Shown here one piece after another: positions 43,470-52,773 of a stretch of DNA of 64,000 bases. The stretch lies in NCBI GenBank assembly GCA_965232885.1, contig CBDDQX010000003.1, positions 806,001-870,000 of the forward strand, given 5' to 3'. Each line of letters opens with the position of its first letter. Position 1 is the first letter of the stretch. A program made the position numbers and the translations under genes. This stretch comes from VXOI01 sp965232885. Its GTDB lineage: Bacteria > Chloroflexota > Dehalococcoidia > Lucifugimonadales > UBA3495. The notes beneath the pieces are model-generated. The model was given only the letters and a program-made list of their open reading frames with translations, did no database searches and was not told the origin of the DNA.

Positions 43470-44775
43470 GAAACCTCCGGGGGCCACCGCTCCCCCAGCA
43501 GCACCGCCGCCGGTTCGCCCTCCGGTCCCTCCTGCACCGCCACCGGGGACGGCAGCGACAGGGGCCGCATCTCGCTGGTGCCCGAAGGCTCGACGGGCAC
43601 CCGCATGGCCCGCATCTCCGGGGCCGGGTGCCAGGGCGCCACCTGCGCCACCGGTACAGGGCGGGTTTGCCACCCGTCCAGGCCTGCAACTGGCGTTCCG
43701 CCCCGGCCAGCCGCCGCTCCCGGTCTCCCCGCACGTCGGCCAGCAGGCTCAACTGCGTTCCAGATTCCCCGGTGATGCCCGACAACTCCAGCGTCAGCTC
43801 CTCCACCGGGGCCTGTGGGTGGTCGGACTCCAGTCGGCCCCGGACGATGCGGGAAACCTGCCGCCAGTCGCCCACGGCCTGCTTGAAGCGAAACTCCTTG
43901 CGCCAGGGCTGGGCCCGGTACAGGAGGCACTCCATAACCACCCCGCCGGCGTAGCGCCCCTGCATCCCGGGCCGGGCCTACGCCCGGCTCAGCAGGTTGT
44001 CCACGGCCGTCAGCAGCAGTTCCATTGACGCCGAGGCGAAGGGCAGTGCGATGTGTTCGGCGACGGACTCCTCCTGCTTCAGGGGAACCAGCGGGCGGAC
44101 GTCGATGCCGTTAGACAGTTCCCATGCCCTTTGTCCGGGCTGCCCGAAGCGGTCGATGAGCGACTCCACCTTCATGGCGGCCACATCGCCCAGGGTGTGC
44201 TGGCCGAAGTTGCGCAGTTCCTCTCGGACTGTGGGGGAGACGGGCAATAAATCAATGGCATGGGGAGAGAGGAAACCGGCCGCGTCTTGGGTAACCCACA
44301 TCGCACCCAGGGGTCGGCCGCAGCGGGCGGCGACGCAGGCGGGAAACTTGGCCTCGCCCACGCCCACGCCCACCCGGGGCGTCAGGTCCTGCGGGACGAC
44401 GTTCAGCAGGGCAGCGGCCAGCCGGGCTTCGCCGCCGTACATCGCTTCCAGCCCGTCCAGGCCCACGTAGGCCGTGCCCAGTTCCGCCTCTTCCACCCGG
44501 TCGCTGACTCCCTGTAGGGACGCGAGCATACGCCGGAACGCCCGGCGGTAGGCGGCCTCGTCCGCTTCCAGCAAGATGCTGTCCGGATGCCGGGAAAGGG
44601 CCTGCTCCGGGGTCATTCCAGTAGCCACCCCGGTGGCGGCCGGGAAGCGGTCGACGACCACGGGCCGACCCCGGCATCGGCCGATGATGACGGCAGGCCG
44701 GTCTTTCAGGTGGGGCTGCCTTCGCATTTCCACCTTGGCCCGCAGGTGGGTGACCAGCACGCAGGCGATTTTCAT
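43470..44775 (-). pseudogene. Y-family DNA polymerase (ImuB/DinB-like), broken by a TAG and a frameshift
   Basis: From ATG 44775: KIACVLVTHLRAKVEMRRQP, RPAVIIGRCRGRPVVVDRFP, GTAYVGLDGLEAMYGGEARL, then a helix-hairpin-helix region (LRNFGQHTLGDVAAMKVESL). The frame stops at a TAG (43978-43980), yet the same frame continues ARPGMQGRYAGGVVMECLLY and further family sequence to GKPALYR at about 43655. There it shifts to APWHPAPEMRAMRVPVEPSG in another frame. The palm acidic residues look partly replaced, as in ImuB. Both lesions make it a pseudogene unless the TAG is suppressed. Confidence 0.8.
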
Positions 44776-45016
44776 GCCGCTGTCCGCGCCGGAAGGTTCG
44801 CCAGGACCGGCGACGCTGCGGGCGCGGGCGCGGATGAATTGTTCGGCGTGGGCATGAATCCGCTCCGGCAGCCCGGAGCAGGGCGCCCCTGCAATGAATG
44901 GCAATCCATAGACTCCGGTTCGCCCTGACATCCTCGGCTAACTGTTCGATTATCGAGTGGGGAACGGGTGCCGTGGAATGATTGAGAACTAATATTCGCA
45001 AATCAATAGCCTGCTG

Positions 45017-45156
45017 ACCTGACCCAGACGATTGCAAAGTCCATCAAGTTGTCACCCTGAGTGGAGCGAAGGGTCTCACTTGCAGGATGGGGATTCTTCG
45101 CTCCGCTCAGAATGACAGGGTGCAGCATCGACTTTGCAATCGTCCTGGACCTGACC
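45017..45156. repeat. MITE with 9-bp target duplication
   Basis: A 122-bp non-coding element (45026-45147) has ends CAGACGATTGCAAAGTC and, inverted, CAGGACGATTGCAAAGTC. Within it is a second palindrome around GAGTGGAGCGAAGGGT and CTTCGCTCCGCTCAG. GACCTGACC lies on both sides (45017-45025, 45148-45156), an exact 9-bp duplication. Confidence 0.8.
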
Positions 45157-45218
45157 AGCGTCCCTCTACAGGTAGCGTAGGGCTTGTTTTCATTCAGGAA
45201 CTCTTGGTAGAGTAGCGT

Positions 45219-45308
45219 CGCTCCCCACGAGCAGGATACCCACACGACTTCTGAGGAAGGACTTCGTGCCTCCTTGCGTCGTGTGGGTCTGGTAGCTCGT
45301 GGGGAGCG
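45219..45308 (+). other. 90-base long hairpin in the leader of the LRR gene
   Basis: CGCTCCCCACGAGC (45219-45232) pairs exactly with GCTCGTGGGGAGCG (45295-45308). Inside, CCCACACGAC (45239-45248) pairs exactly with GTCGTGTGGG (45278-45287). The whole folds into one rod ending 26 bases before the lipoprotein ATG. It could be a cis-acting RNA or a decayed MITE. Confidence 0.6.
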
Positions 45309-45334
45309 TCCAGCCTCAATCGCAAGGAGGCCCC

Positions 45335-47458
45335 ATGCGGCTACTGCCTCTGCTTCCGCTTCTCGCCCCGCGACTGCCCTCCCATTGCAAGCGCGTCTTT
45401 GACCAACCGGCAAAGACGGCCTGTGCAGTCGCAATTAGAGCGAAAACTGCCGGACTGATTTTCTCGATTTTCCTTCTGACCACCCCCATCCTGGCGCTGC
45501 TGGCCTGCACCGTGGAAGAGGCGGCGGAGCGTACCGACGGGACTGACCGCCAGCCCACGGCCACCATGGAGCAGCCAGCCGAGGACGCAACCCCGGACCC
45601 CGGGGAAGACGGCCCCACCCCCGCCAGCCTTAGCGTCAGGCCTACTGCCACTCCCATAACAAGTCAGGAGTGCCAGCTAATTGACGACCCTCCATTTGGG
45701 GACCACCTCAGCTACGGGGATATGATCGAAGTGACCGGAGAACCAAGCGATTTCATCGCCAACTCCAGAATCGCCTACAAGGTCAGCAACCGCAGCCCCG
45801 CTGTGGAGCTGTACGTGGAGGAGATTGTGCTGTCCCATCCAGGGCAGTTTCGCTGGTTCAACGGCCTGGGAATGGTATGGTTGGACATCTTCCCCAGAGA
45901 GACCAAGGACATGTCGGTCGACATGTACCCGGGAGAGGACATCGTCCGGAGGGCCAGTGCGGGCGACCGAGAGCTCAGCCGCCGCTGGCAGAACCTGGGC
46001 CAAGAGTGCGAACTGGTGCTCGGAATATTTCTGTATGCAGACCCCGGAAGGGACATCCTGCTGGACCGGGAGATTATTAGAGTTCCACTGACCCCCGCAA
46101 ACTTGTTGCCCACGGCAACGCCGCCTGTGCCCACCGCGGCGCCTACGGAAGCCCCCATACCGACCGCGGCGCCCCCCGCACCCACGGCTACGCTGTCCGC
46201 GCCAGTACCCACGAATACGCTGCCAGTACCCACACAAGCGCCTACGGCTACCCCGGCACCCACGGCGACGCCCCGGCCTACGCCAACTCCTAAGCCAAGG
46301 TTTGTCCCTCTGTCTCCTGCCCAGACTTCACCGGAGACAGACAGGGAAGTCCTGATTGCCCTGTTCAACACCACCGACGGCGAAACCTGGGACACCACTA
46401 ACTCCTGGCTGGGCCGCGGCGCAGTCGGCGGATGGCAGGGGGTGACCACCGACGACGACGACCGGGTCATTGGCTTGGAGGTATACGGGCTGGTTGGAGA
46501 GTTGCCGCCGGAACTGGGCAACCTAACCAGCCTGCAATCGCTGAATATCTTAGATAGCCAGTTGGACGGAGGAATACCGCCGGAACTGGGCAACCTCGCC
46601 AGCCTGCAATGGCTGGGCCTTAGTAACAACCAGTTGGACGGGGGAATACCGCCGGAGCTGGGAAACTTGACCAAGTTGCGCTTCATGTTCCTCAGCAACA
46701 ACCAGTTGAGTGGGGAAATACCGCGAGAGCTGGGCAATCTCGCCAGCCTGACAAGACTGGGCCTTAGTAACAACCAGTTGAGTGGGGAGATACCGCCGGA
46801 ACTGGAAAACCTCGCATTGGGGTATGGTGATTATCGTCCAATTGAAACTATCCGAGAGAACTTGTTGTCTTATAGCTATCGGTGGGATGGCTTCTCGGAA
46901 AACAACTTCGTCGGATGCGTATCGGATTACTTTGCCGAATACTTTAATATGGGAACCGGCCTGGGAAAATGCTCGGCGCCGCCGGACCACCCCGGCGACA
47001 CGGAAACGCTGATTGCCCTATATGAAGCCTGGGAAGCCTGGGGCCAGCCAGAGTGGGAAAACTGGCTGGGACGCGTTCCAATTGCCGATTGGGAGGGTGT
47101 GTCCGTTGACTCCAGCGGCCGCGTCGCAGCCTTGTCGCGCGAGGGCAGAGACAATGGAATATATGGAAAGGAGTTGCCGCCGGAGCTGGGCAACCTCACC
47201 GGCTTGAAAATGCTGTACATCCAGTACCCGAGCGGGAAGATACCGCCGGAGCTGGGCAACCTCACCAATCTGAAAGTGCTGCACCTCGGCGGGGACGGCC
47301 GGTTGAGCGGGGAGATACCGCCGGAGTTATGCAACCTCTCTAACCTGCAAGAGATGGGACTCGACGGCAGGCATTTGAGGAACTACAGTTCCGCTTTCGA
47401 AAATGCTATTCAAGAGGAGGGTGCCCAGGCGGCCCTTCAGAGGTTTATCTGCCCATAG
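45335..47458 (+). CDS. Leucine-rich-repeat lipoprotein with Thr/Pro-rich linker
   Basis: 707 residues from ATG 45335, placed by AAGGAGG five bases upstream. A basic N-terminus and hydrophobic stretch end in the lipobox LALLAC, so export and lipidation are expected. A 150-residue beta-rich domain follows, then a linker of PTAT/PTEAP repeats (about 250-325), then LRR blocks of the plant-like type (GEIPPELGNLTSLQSL pattern) in two sets separated by a CSDYF...CSAPPDH insert. Proteins with LALFNTTDGETWD plus such repeats are common in environmental Chloroflexota and probably bind ligands or surfaces. The LRR region is repetitive DNA. Confidence 0.85.
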   Translation: MRLLPLLPLLAPRLPSHCKRVFDQPAKTACAVAIRAKTAGLIFSIFLLTTPILALLACTVEEAAERTDGTDRQPTATMEQPAEDATPDPGEDGPTPASLSVRPTATPITSQECQLIDDPPFGDHLSYGDMIEVTGEPSDFIANSRIAYKVSNRSPAVELYVEEIVLSHPGQFRWFNGLGMVWLDIFPRETKDMSVDMYPGEDIVRRASAGDRELSRRWQNLGQECELVLGIFLYADPGRDILLDREIIRVPLTPANLLPTATPPVPTAAPTEAPIPTAAPPAPTATLSAPVPTNTLPVPTQAPTATPAPTATPRPTPTPKPRFVPLSPAQTSPETDREVLIALFNTTDGETWDTTNSWLGRGAVGGWQGVTTDDDDRVIGLEVYGLVGELPPELGNLTSLQSLNILDSQLDGGIPPELGNLASLQWLGLSNNQLDGGIPPELGNLTKLRFMFLSNNQLSGEIPRELGNLASLTRLGLSNNQLSGEIPPELENLALGYGDYRPIETIRENLLSYSYRWDGFSENNFVGCVSDYFAEYFNMGTGLGKCSAPPDHPGDTETLIALYEAWEAWGQPEWENWLGRVPIADWEGVSVDSSGRVAALSREGRDNGIYGKELPPELGNLTGLKMLYIQYPSGKIPPELGNLTNLKVLHLGGDGRLSGEIPPELCNLSNLQEMGLDGRHLRNYSSAFENAIQEEGAQAALQRFICP

Positions 47459-47755
47459 GAGCCGCCAGAAGGTCGCGGCCTCGAAGGTGGATGTACCTCG
47501 TTCCGTGGGAATCGCATTTCGCAGGGACGCGCGACCGTGCGCTCCCTGCGCTTGCAGTCAGCGGGGATACTCGGCCTAGGTAAATCACCCGCATACCTGC
47601 CCGGTGAACATCACGATGAGCACGGCAGGTTGGTTGGCCATCGCCCGGGCATACAGGAACGGGTGGGCCCCGGCAGAAATCCTTCTAGATGACTCACGCA
47701 CATTGGCGAGAACCGTGTGGGTTCCGGTGAATACCTGATGGCGGTATGACCTGGC

Positions 47756-48500
47756 ATGTCCATCGTAGCCCAGGCGGACAAAGCGCTGCGCGAGCTGCCG
47801 GACGGGCGGTATGATGACCCTGTGGGGAACGTTCACACCATCACCCAGGCCGAGTTCCGGCGCCGGGCGCCAATGGCCCAGCCCCCTCCCGGGCAGGCTG
47901 TCCGGTACAGCATAACCCCCAATGGCGGCGAGCGGCCGGGCTATCAAGCAGACGGAGAACCGGCGCCGGGCGATACCCGCCAGGGAGTGATGTTCTGGTC
48001 GGCGCTGTTGCATGACGAGCTGGAGGTCGCCATTTGGCTGGACGGGCAGACAGCGGCAACCCTTCTATGCACAACGGGTATTGCAGCGGTCCGCCAATGG
48101 GCTGCTATATGCCGGCAACGGTCCGGCGAGGTCCCGCCGGGACGCGGCGATCCTGGGACAGTGCATCCAGAGCGTCTGGGCCCTGACGAACAGGGACGGG
48201 GGCATGGAGGTGGAGCGGCTGCTCAGCGCCACTGCCGAGGCGGACGGTAAGCGTCGCCGCCTCACGGCCTTCGCCGATGCCTGCCGGAGGGACATCCCCA
48301 TGCCGACGCCCATTGAGGCGCAATGGGCCGGGCTAGGATGCCATCCGGAGCCAGCAGTCAACGCCCTGACAACCGTGGCCCAGCCCAGGCCACCCCGGCC
48401 CTGGGCTGGCTTGCACGAGAGCGAGACCGCCACCGTTAGTCCGGCGTTCGGTTCACTGGCCGGTGTGTCCGGCGGACCAGTCGCCGTGCCCCTTGACTGA
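47756..48500 (+). pseudogene. Decayed or frameshifted coding region, unknown product
   Basis: From 47756 the frame reads LRELPDGRYDDPVGNVHTIT, QAVRYSITPNGGERPGYQAD and FWSALLHDELEVAIWLDGQT, which looks coding up to about 48080. A second frame then looks coding from there (AAILGQCIQSVWALTNRDGG, MEVERLLSATAEADGKRRRL) to a stop at 48500. One frameshift near 48070-48110 would join them. No family is recognised. The composition is Pro/Arg-rich toward the end. Confidence 0.35.
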
Positions 48501-49097
48501 CGGTTACCCACCTCCCGGACGCGCCGCACAACCACCACGCGGCGGACATGCTACTGGGATGCCACGCCCCTCACCTGTTCCCGCGGTCTGGCAAACCGGA
48601 ATTCCCGGCGTCTATACGGCGCTTTCCCTGGTGTGGCGCCTCATGCCGGAGGACATCACCAGCCTGAACCGGCGGCAAATCCGGCATACCGGCCCGGACA
48701 ACGGCCCGCACCCGAATCCCGGTGTTTCAGCTACGGCCATACGGGATTTCCTAATAGCCCCCCGTTTGTACCGGGTGAGAGCAAATGAAAGCCCCAGCCT
48801 GCACCCGGATTCCGGAATTTTCCGGCTGCGTGCGGCGTGAGCATCACCCCCTGTGCCATCCCCCGAACGCCTAGAATTCCGCACCCGGATTTGAAGGCCC
48901 CGACCCCGGCATGGCCGTGTCCGGCCAGCCCGGAATAGTTGCGGACTTGGAGCGCCGTGGCCTGAACACCAACCGGGACATTGACGGGCTGGGATAGTCC
49001 CCGTGTGCTTTCGACGGGCCCCAGGGACACCTTCCGGCCTGCCGTACCACGCCCAAGGCGGCCCGCCGCGAGGATGACTTCGCTGTAATCAACCTCC
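48501..49097. other. Non-coding stretch before the 183-bp repeats
   Basis: No gene is supported. It holds one copy of a dispersed repeat (48707-48770) and several GCACCCGGAT motifs (near 48800 and 48885) that also occur in that repeat. Confidence 0.4.
48707..48770. repeat. Dispersed ~65-bp repeat, copy 1
   Basis: CGCACCCGAATCCCGGTGTT then TCAGCTACGGCCATACGGGA and CTAATAGCCCC. It matches 55421-55487 over its length with few differences. No coding or IS context. Confidence 0.6.
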
Positions 49098-49829
49098 TTG
49101 AGGGATAAACGCCGGGGGTGTCAACGCCGACAGGCGGCAGCACCCTTTCTCTTTCTCCCCTCTTTCCCCCTGTTGCCCCGCCGCCACTTGGGGGGTGCCA
49201 GCGGGGCTTAACGCGCTACTGCGCCCCGGCCCAACCACGCGGATGTGAAACCCCGAATCGGCACCGGCAACCTAATCAGTTTGAGAGATAAACGCCGGGG
49301 GGCAAGCGGGCCGGCAGGCGGCCGGACCTTTTCTTTTTCTCCCCTTTTTCCCCCTGTTGCCCCGCCGCCACTTGGGGGGTAGCGGCGGGCTTAACGCGCT
49401 ACGGCGCTCTGGCCCAACCACGCGGATGTGAAACCCCGAATCGGCACCAGCAACCAATTCAGTTTGAGGGGTAGACGCCGGGGACAAGCGCGCCGGCAGG
49501 CGGCCGGACCCTTTCTCTTTCTCCCCTTTTTCCCCCTGTTGCCTCGCCGCCACTTGGGGGATGCCAGCGGGGCTTAACGCGCTACTGCGCCCCGGCCCAA
49601 CCACGCGGAGGTGAAACCCCGAAGCGGCACCGGCAACCTAATCAGTTTGAGAGATAAACGCCGGGGGCAATCGCGCCGGCAGGCGGCCGGACCCTATCCT
49701 TTTCTCCCCTTTTTCCCCTGTCGCCCCGCCGCCGCCTGGGGGGTGGTGGCGGGGCTTAACGCGCTACGGCGCCCCGGCCCAACCACGGGGAGGTGAAACC
49801 CGAAGCGGCACCGGCAACCAATTAAGTCC
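49098..49829. repeat. Four tandem repeats of 183 bp
   Basis: Units begin TTGAG(G/A)G(A/G)TA at 49098, 49281, 49464 and 49647, so each period is exactly 183 bp, and the fourth ends near 49829. Each unit has the order: AACGCCGGGG, a GGCGGCCGGACC box, a homopyrimidine tract (CTTTCTCTTTCTCCCCTTTT type), a hairpin CCCGCCGC...GCGGCGGG, then TTAACGCGCTAC, GGCCCAACCACG and CGGCACCGGCAACC. Divergence between units is a few per cent. The period is a multiple of three but the encoded peptide is low-complexity, so coding is unlikely. Confidence 0.9.
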
Positions 49830-49929
49830 AAAGCACAAATGGGCCCGAAGGAGGTTGACATGTAACACGGCCAGCAGGCCGACACCGCGTCCAGGCTGAC
49901 GCGCAGACAGCTGCCGCCATTTCAAAGTA

Positions 49930-49953
49930 CCGCGCCGTCAGGCGCGGCTCTTT
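49930..49953 (+). terminator. Short GC hairpin with T tail
   Basis: CCGCGCC (49930-49936), GTCA loop, GGCGCGG (49941-49947), then CTCTTT. It lies between the tandem repeats and the NERD gene and may insulate it. Confidence 0.55.
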
Positions 49954-49980
49954 CATTCAGAGCAGAAGATAGGAGAAGTC

Positions 49981-50748
49981 ATGGCAATACAGATGAAACC
50001 CGAGGAATTTCCGGAACATCGCCGGCAGGACCCGAAGAGGGCTGCGGAAGCCAGGGTGTTTGACGCCCTTCAGAATCTGGACCTCGCGGGGCACGGCCTC
50101 TACGAGTTTCGCTTCCGCAAAAAGGGAAAGCAGGTGGACCACCCGCTCTGGCTGCACGACAAGGGCCGGATTGCCGCGCAGGTGAAGGGGGGCTCTTACG
50201 AGATGGATGACACCGGCCAGTGGTTCCTTCGCAGGCCCGACGGCAATCTGGAACGGGCACCATCCTCCCCCTTGGAGGAGGCGGAGGATGGATGCATGGA
50301 AATGCGTGCCGCCCTTCTTGAGGCCACCAGCTACAGGAACTTCGTCGCGGGAGTGTTGATTTTCCCGGACATGCAGCCTGACGACAGGATCGAGCGCGTT
50401 GCCCTGGAGAAGCACCACGTATTCGTTGTCTGGGGGCTGGACAACCTGCAGGAGGACCTGGAGCGCATCGCGCGGGAGGCGGAATTCCGCCGTCCGCCCA
50501 GGTCCAGGATCTCGGAAAACGAGTGGAACCGTCTCCATGAGCTGCAATACCAGGGTGCCCAGGGCCCGGGCAACGGCGAACGGGCAATGCGGGGCGGCGC
50601 ACAGGATGCCGAAAAGGGGAAGGGAGCGGAAGGCCAGTTCACCCTGGGCTCCGCCACCATCCACATCCAGCACCTGGACACGTTGATCGTCCAGCAATGT
50701 CCCCAGCACCGGGACACAGACGGGGAGCTGCAGATCCCTGGCATGTAA
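49981..50748 (+). CDS. NERD-domain nuclease-like protein
   Basis: 255 residues; ATG after GATAGGAGAAG. NERD core (about 18-150): AEARVFDALQNLDLAGHGLY, FRKKGKQVDHPLWLH, GRIAAQVKGGSYEM (Q-V-K in the nuclease position) and LIFPDMQPDDR. The last 80 residues are a charged linker ending in beta strands. NERD domains often accompany helicases or kinases, and a UvrD-like helicase follows here after 83 bases. Together they resemble a split version of the NERD-helicase immunity protein Nhi (inference). Confidence 0.82.
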   Translation: MAIQMKPEEFPEHRRQDPKRAAEARVFDALQNLDLAGHGLYEFRFRKKGKQVDHPLWLHDKGRIAAQVKGGSYEMDDTGQWFLRRPDGNLERAPSSPLEEAEDGCMEMRAALLEATSYRNFVAGVLIFPDMQPDDRIERVALEKHHVFVVWGLDNLQEDLERIAREAEFRRPPRSRISENEWNRLHELQYQGAQGPGNGERAMRGGAQDAEKGKGAEGQFTLGSATIHIQHLDTLIVQQCPQHRDTDGELQIPGM

Positions 50749-50784
50749 CACGTCCGCCGGGGAATCTTCAAGGAAAGTCGAGAC

Positions 50785-50816
50785 GCCGGGTCTGCGGGGT
50801 TTAGCGCAGACCCGGC
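50785..50816 (+). other. Perfect 12-bp hairpin between the NERD and helicase genes
   Basis: GCCGGGTCTGCG (50785-50796) and CGCAGACCCGGC (50805-50816) with loop GGGTTTAG. There is no T tract after it, so it is not a classical terminator. It ends 15 bases before the helicase ATG and could limit its translation or process the mRNA. Confidence 0.6.
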
Positions 50817-50831
50817 GGACAGGAGAGACCG

Positions 50832-52547
50832 ATGGACATATCACCCATCATTCTACGCCTGCACCCGGAGCTGTCGCAGCAGCAAAGGGAGGTGATCGGC
50901 CACACCGGGGGACCTCTGCGGGTCATCGCCGGCCCCGGGGCGGGAAAGACTTCCAGCATCCAGCTCCGGGCCGTCAATCTGCTGCTCACGGGACGGGCCG
51001 CTCCCGGGGAGCTGGTGCTGTGCGCCTTTGGCAGAGACGCCGCCGGTGAGCTCCAGCGGCGGTTCACGACATCGGCAGAGGACTACAATGTCTCAGGCGA
51101 CCTCACAGGAGTGCGCATCGGCACGATTCACAGCCTGTGCCACGGGCTGCTTGCCCAACACGCGGAGCTGGTGGGACTTGGGGATGATTACCGTGTTCTG
51201 GGCGAGCAGGAGCAGCACCTGTTGCTGCACCAGGAGTTCGACGGCATATTCGGCCCCGACTGGGACATACTGTCGGGCCGCGGCTGGCGGGATGAAGTTC
51301 AGACGGTGGCTGAGGCCGCCCGTTACTTCGACCGCATCTGTGATGAGCGGATCGACCCGGTGGTCCTGGCAGCCTCCGGGCGTCCGTTCATTGCCGCCCT
51401 GGGGCGTTGCTGCCTGCGCTACCGGATGCTGCTCCTGGAGCATGGCGCGGCGGATTTCGGTCACCTGCAGGTCTGGGCGGACATGGTGCTGGAGGACGGC
51501 GACATTGCCGCCCGGACGGGTGCAGCCATACGGCACCTGATGGTGGACGAGTTTCAGGACACCTCCCGGGTCCAGTTGCGCATACTGAGCAGGCTGAGCG
51601 AGACTCACGGCAACATCATGGTGGTGGGCGACGACGACCAGTCCATCTACCGGTTCCGGGGCGCCAGCGTGAGCAACCTGCTGGAATTTCCCCGGTGGTT
51701 TCCGGGCTGCCGCACGGCGGAACTCACCACCAACTACCGCTCTCATCGTGGCATCATTAAATCCGTTGGCCGGTGGATGGACACTTCCGCCGACTGGGAA
51801 AATGATGGCCACTCGCTCCGGTACGCCAAGCGCATAGTGCCCAACGCCCCCGAGGCCCATGCGGATTATCCCGCAGTCATTTCCGTGCATGGGACGGATG
51901 CCCGCGACGAGGCCCGCCAGGTCGGTGAGCTGTTCCGGTTCCTGAGATCGAATGGCGTGATCACGGGCTATGGTCAGGCGGTGCTGCTGCTGCACAGTGT
52001 GAAGGATTGGGTGAGCGGCCCCTATCTGGACGGCCTGGAGCTGGCGGGGGTGCCGGCCCGCTGCGAACCCGCCGGACACGTCGGCGTGCCTCTGGGCGAT
52101 GAGCTGTTGGTGACCACCATCCACCAGGCCAAGGGACGGGAGTGGGACGTGGTCATCGTGGGATCGTTGGGCGGACCGGACCAGGACACGGACCGGGTGG
52201 GCCGCAACCTGTTTGAATACTGCGGCACAGCAGGCAGCGAACCGCCGGAGCGCACCGGAGACCTGGACCGGGCGCGCCGGCACTACGTGGCCTTCACCAG
52301 GGCGCGCCACCTGCTGGCGCTGACCGCCAGCGGCGAGCCACAGGCCAGGTTCCGGTCCCTCTGGGAGGGAGCCACCCGCTGGCCATGGGCGGACCGCGCA
52401 TCCCTGGCGCGCCAGCGGTTCGGCATTGCAGACGCTGTGACGCGCCCGACGGTTGAGATTGACCACCTGGACCGGATGGTGCTCAGCCTGACGAAATCCG
52501 GGCTGGTGCTGTCGATGGCACCCGGAGATCAGGCCACCGCGGGGTAA
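50832..52547 (+). CDS. UvrD/PcrA-like superfamily 1 helicase
   Basis: 571 residues. Walker A GPGAGKT at about 36-42, motif II VDEFQDT, motif III DDQSIYRFRGA, motif IV-like TTNYRSH, motif V TTIHQAKGREWD and motif VI RHYVAFTRARHLLALT are all present, so it should be an active 3'-5' DNA helicase. It is shorter than UvrD (about 720) and lacks part of domain 2B. It probably works with the NERD protein upstream. Confidence 0.92.
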   Translation: MDISPIILRLHPELSQQQREVIGHTGGPLRVIAGPGAGKTSSIQLRAVNLLLTGRAAPGELVLCAFGRDAAGELQRRFTTSAEDYNVSGDLTGVRIGTIHSLCHGLLAQHAELVGLGDDYRVLGEQEQHLLLHQEFDGIFGPDWDILSGRGWRDEVQTVAEAARYFDRICDERIDPVVLAASGRPFIAALGRCCLRYRMLLLEHGAADFGHLQVWADMVLEDGDIAARTGAAIRHLMVDEFQDTSRVQLRILSRLSETHGNIMVVGDDDQSIYRFRGASVSNLLEFPRWFPGCRTAELTTNYRSHRGIIKSVGRWMDTSADWENDGHSLRYAKRIVPNAPEAHADYPAVISVHGTDARDEARQVGELFRFLRSNGVITGYGQAVLLLHSVKDWVSGPYLDGLELAGVPARCEPAGHVGVPLGDELLVTTIHQAKGREWDVVIVGSLGGPDQDTDRVGRNLFEYCGTAGSEPPERTGDLDRARRHYVAFTRARHLLALTASGEPQARFRSLWEGATRWPWADRASLARQRFGIADAVTRPTVEIDHLDRMVLSLTKSGLVLSMAPGDQATAG

Positions 52548-52773
52548 GAGATCCAATCCCCTCAGGAGACCGACAAGTCCGCCACTGCGAGGAGTTCTGC
52601 AGGGCTGACGGGCGCCTGACCCCGAATGCCGTTGCCCCGCGGCAGGTCCGGTTGCCGTTGGTCGCCAGTTTGACGTCAACCACCTCTGCCGGTGGGCGCG
52701 GATTATTCCTGCCCGGTCACCTTCTGCTCCTGACCCCGATCCTGGTCCACCCCGGTCCGGCAGCTGGGGACGT

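Noticed and set aside
49098..49829. CRISPR array or integron attC sites
   Set aside because: Units are 183 bp and entirely repeated without variable spacers; no cas genes and no integron integrase; no attC R'/R'' core.
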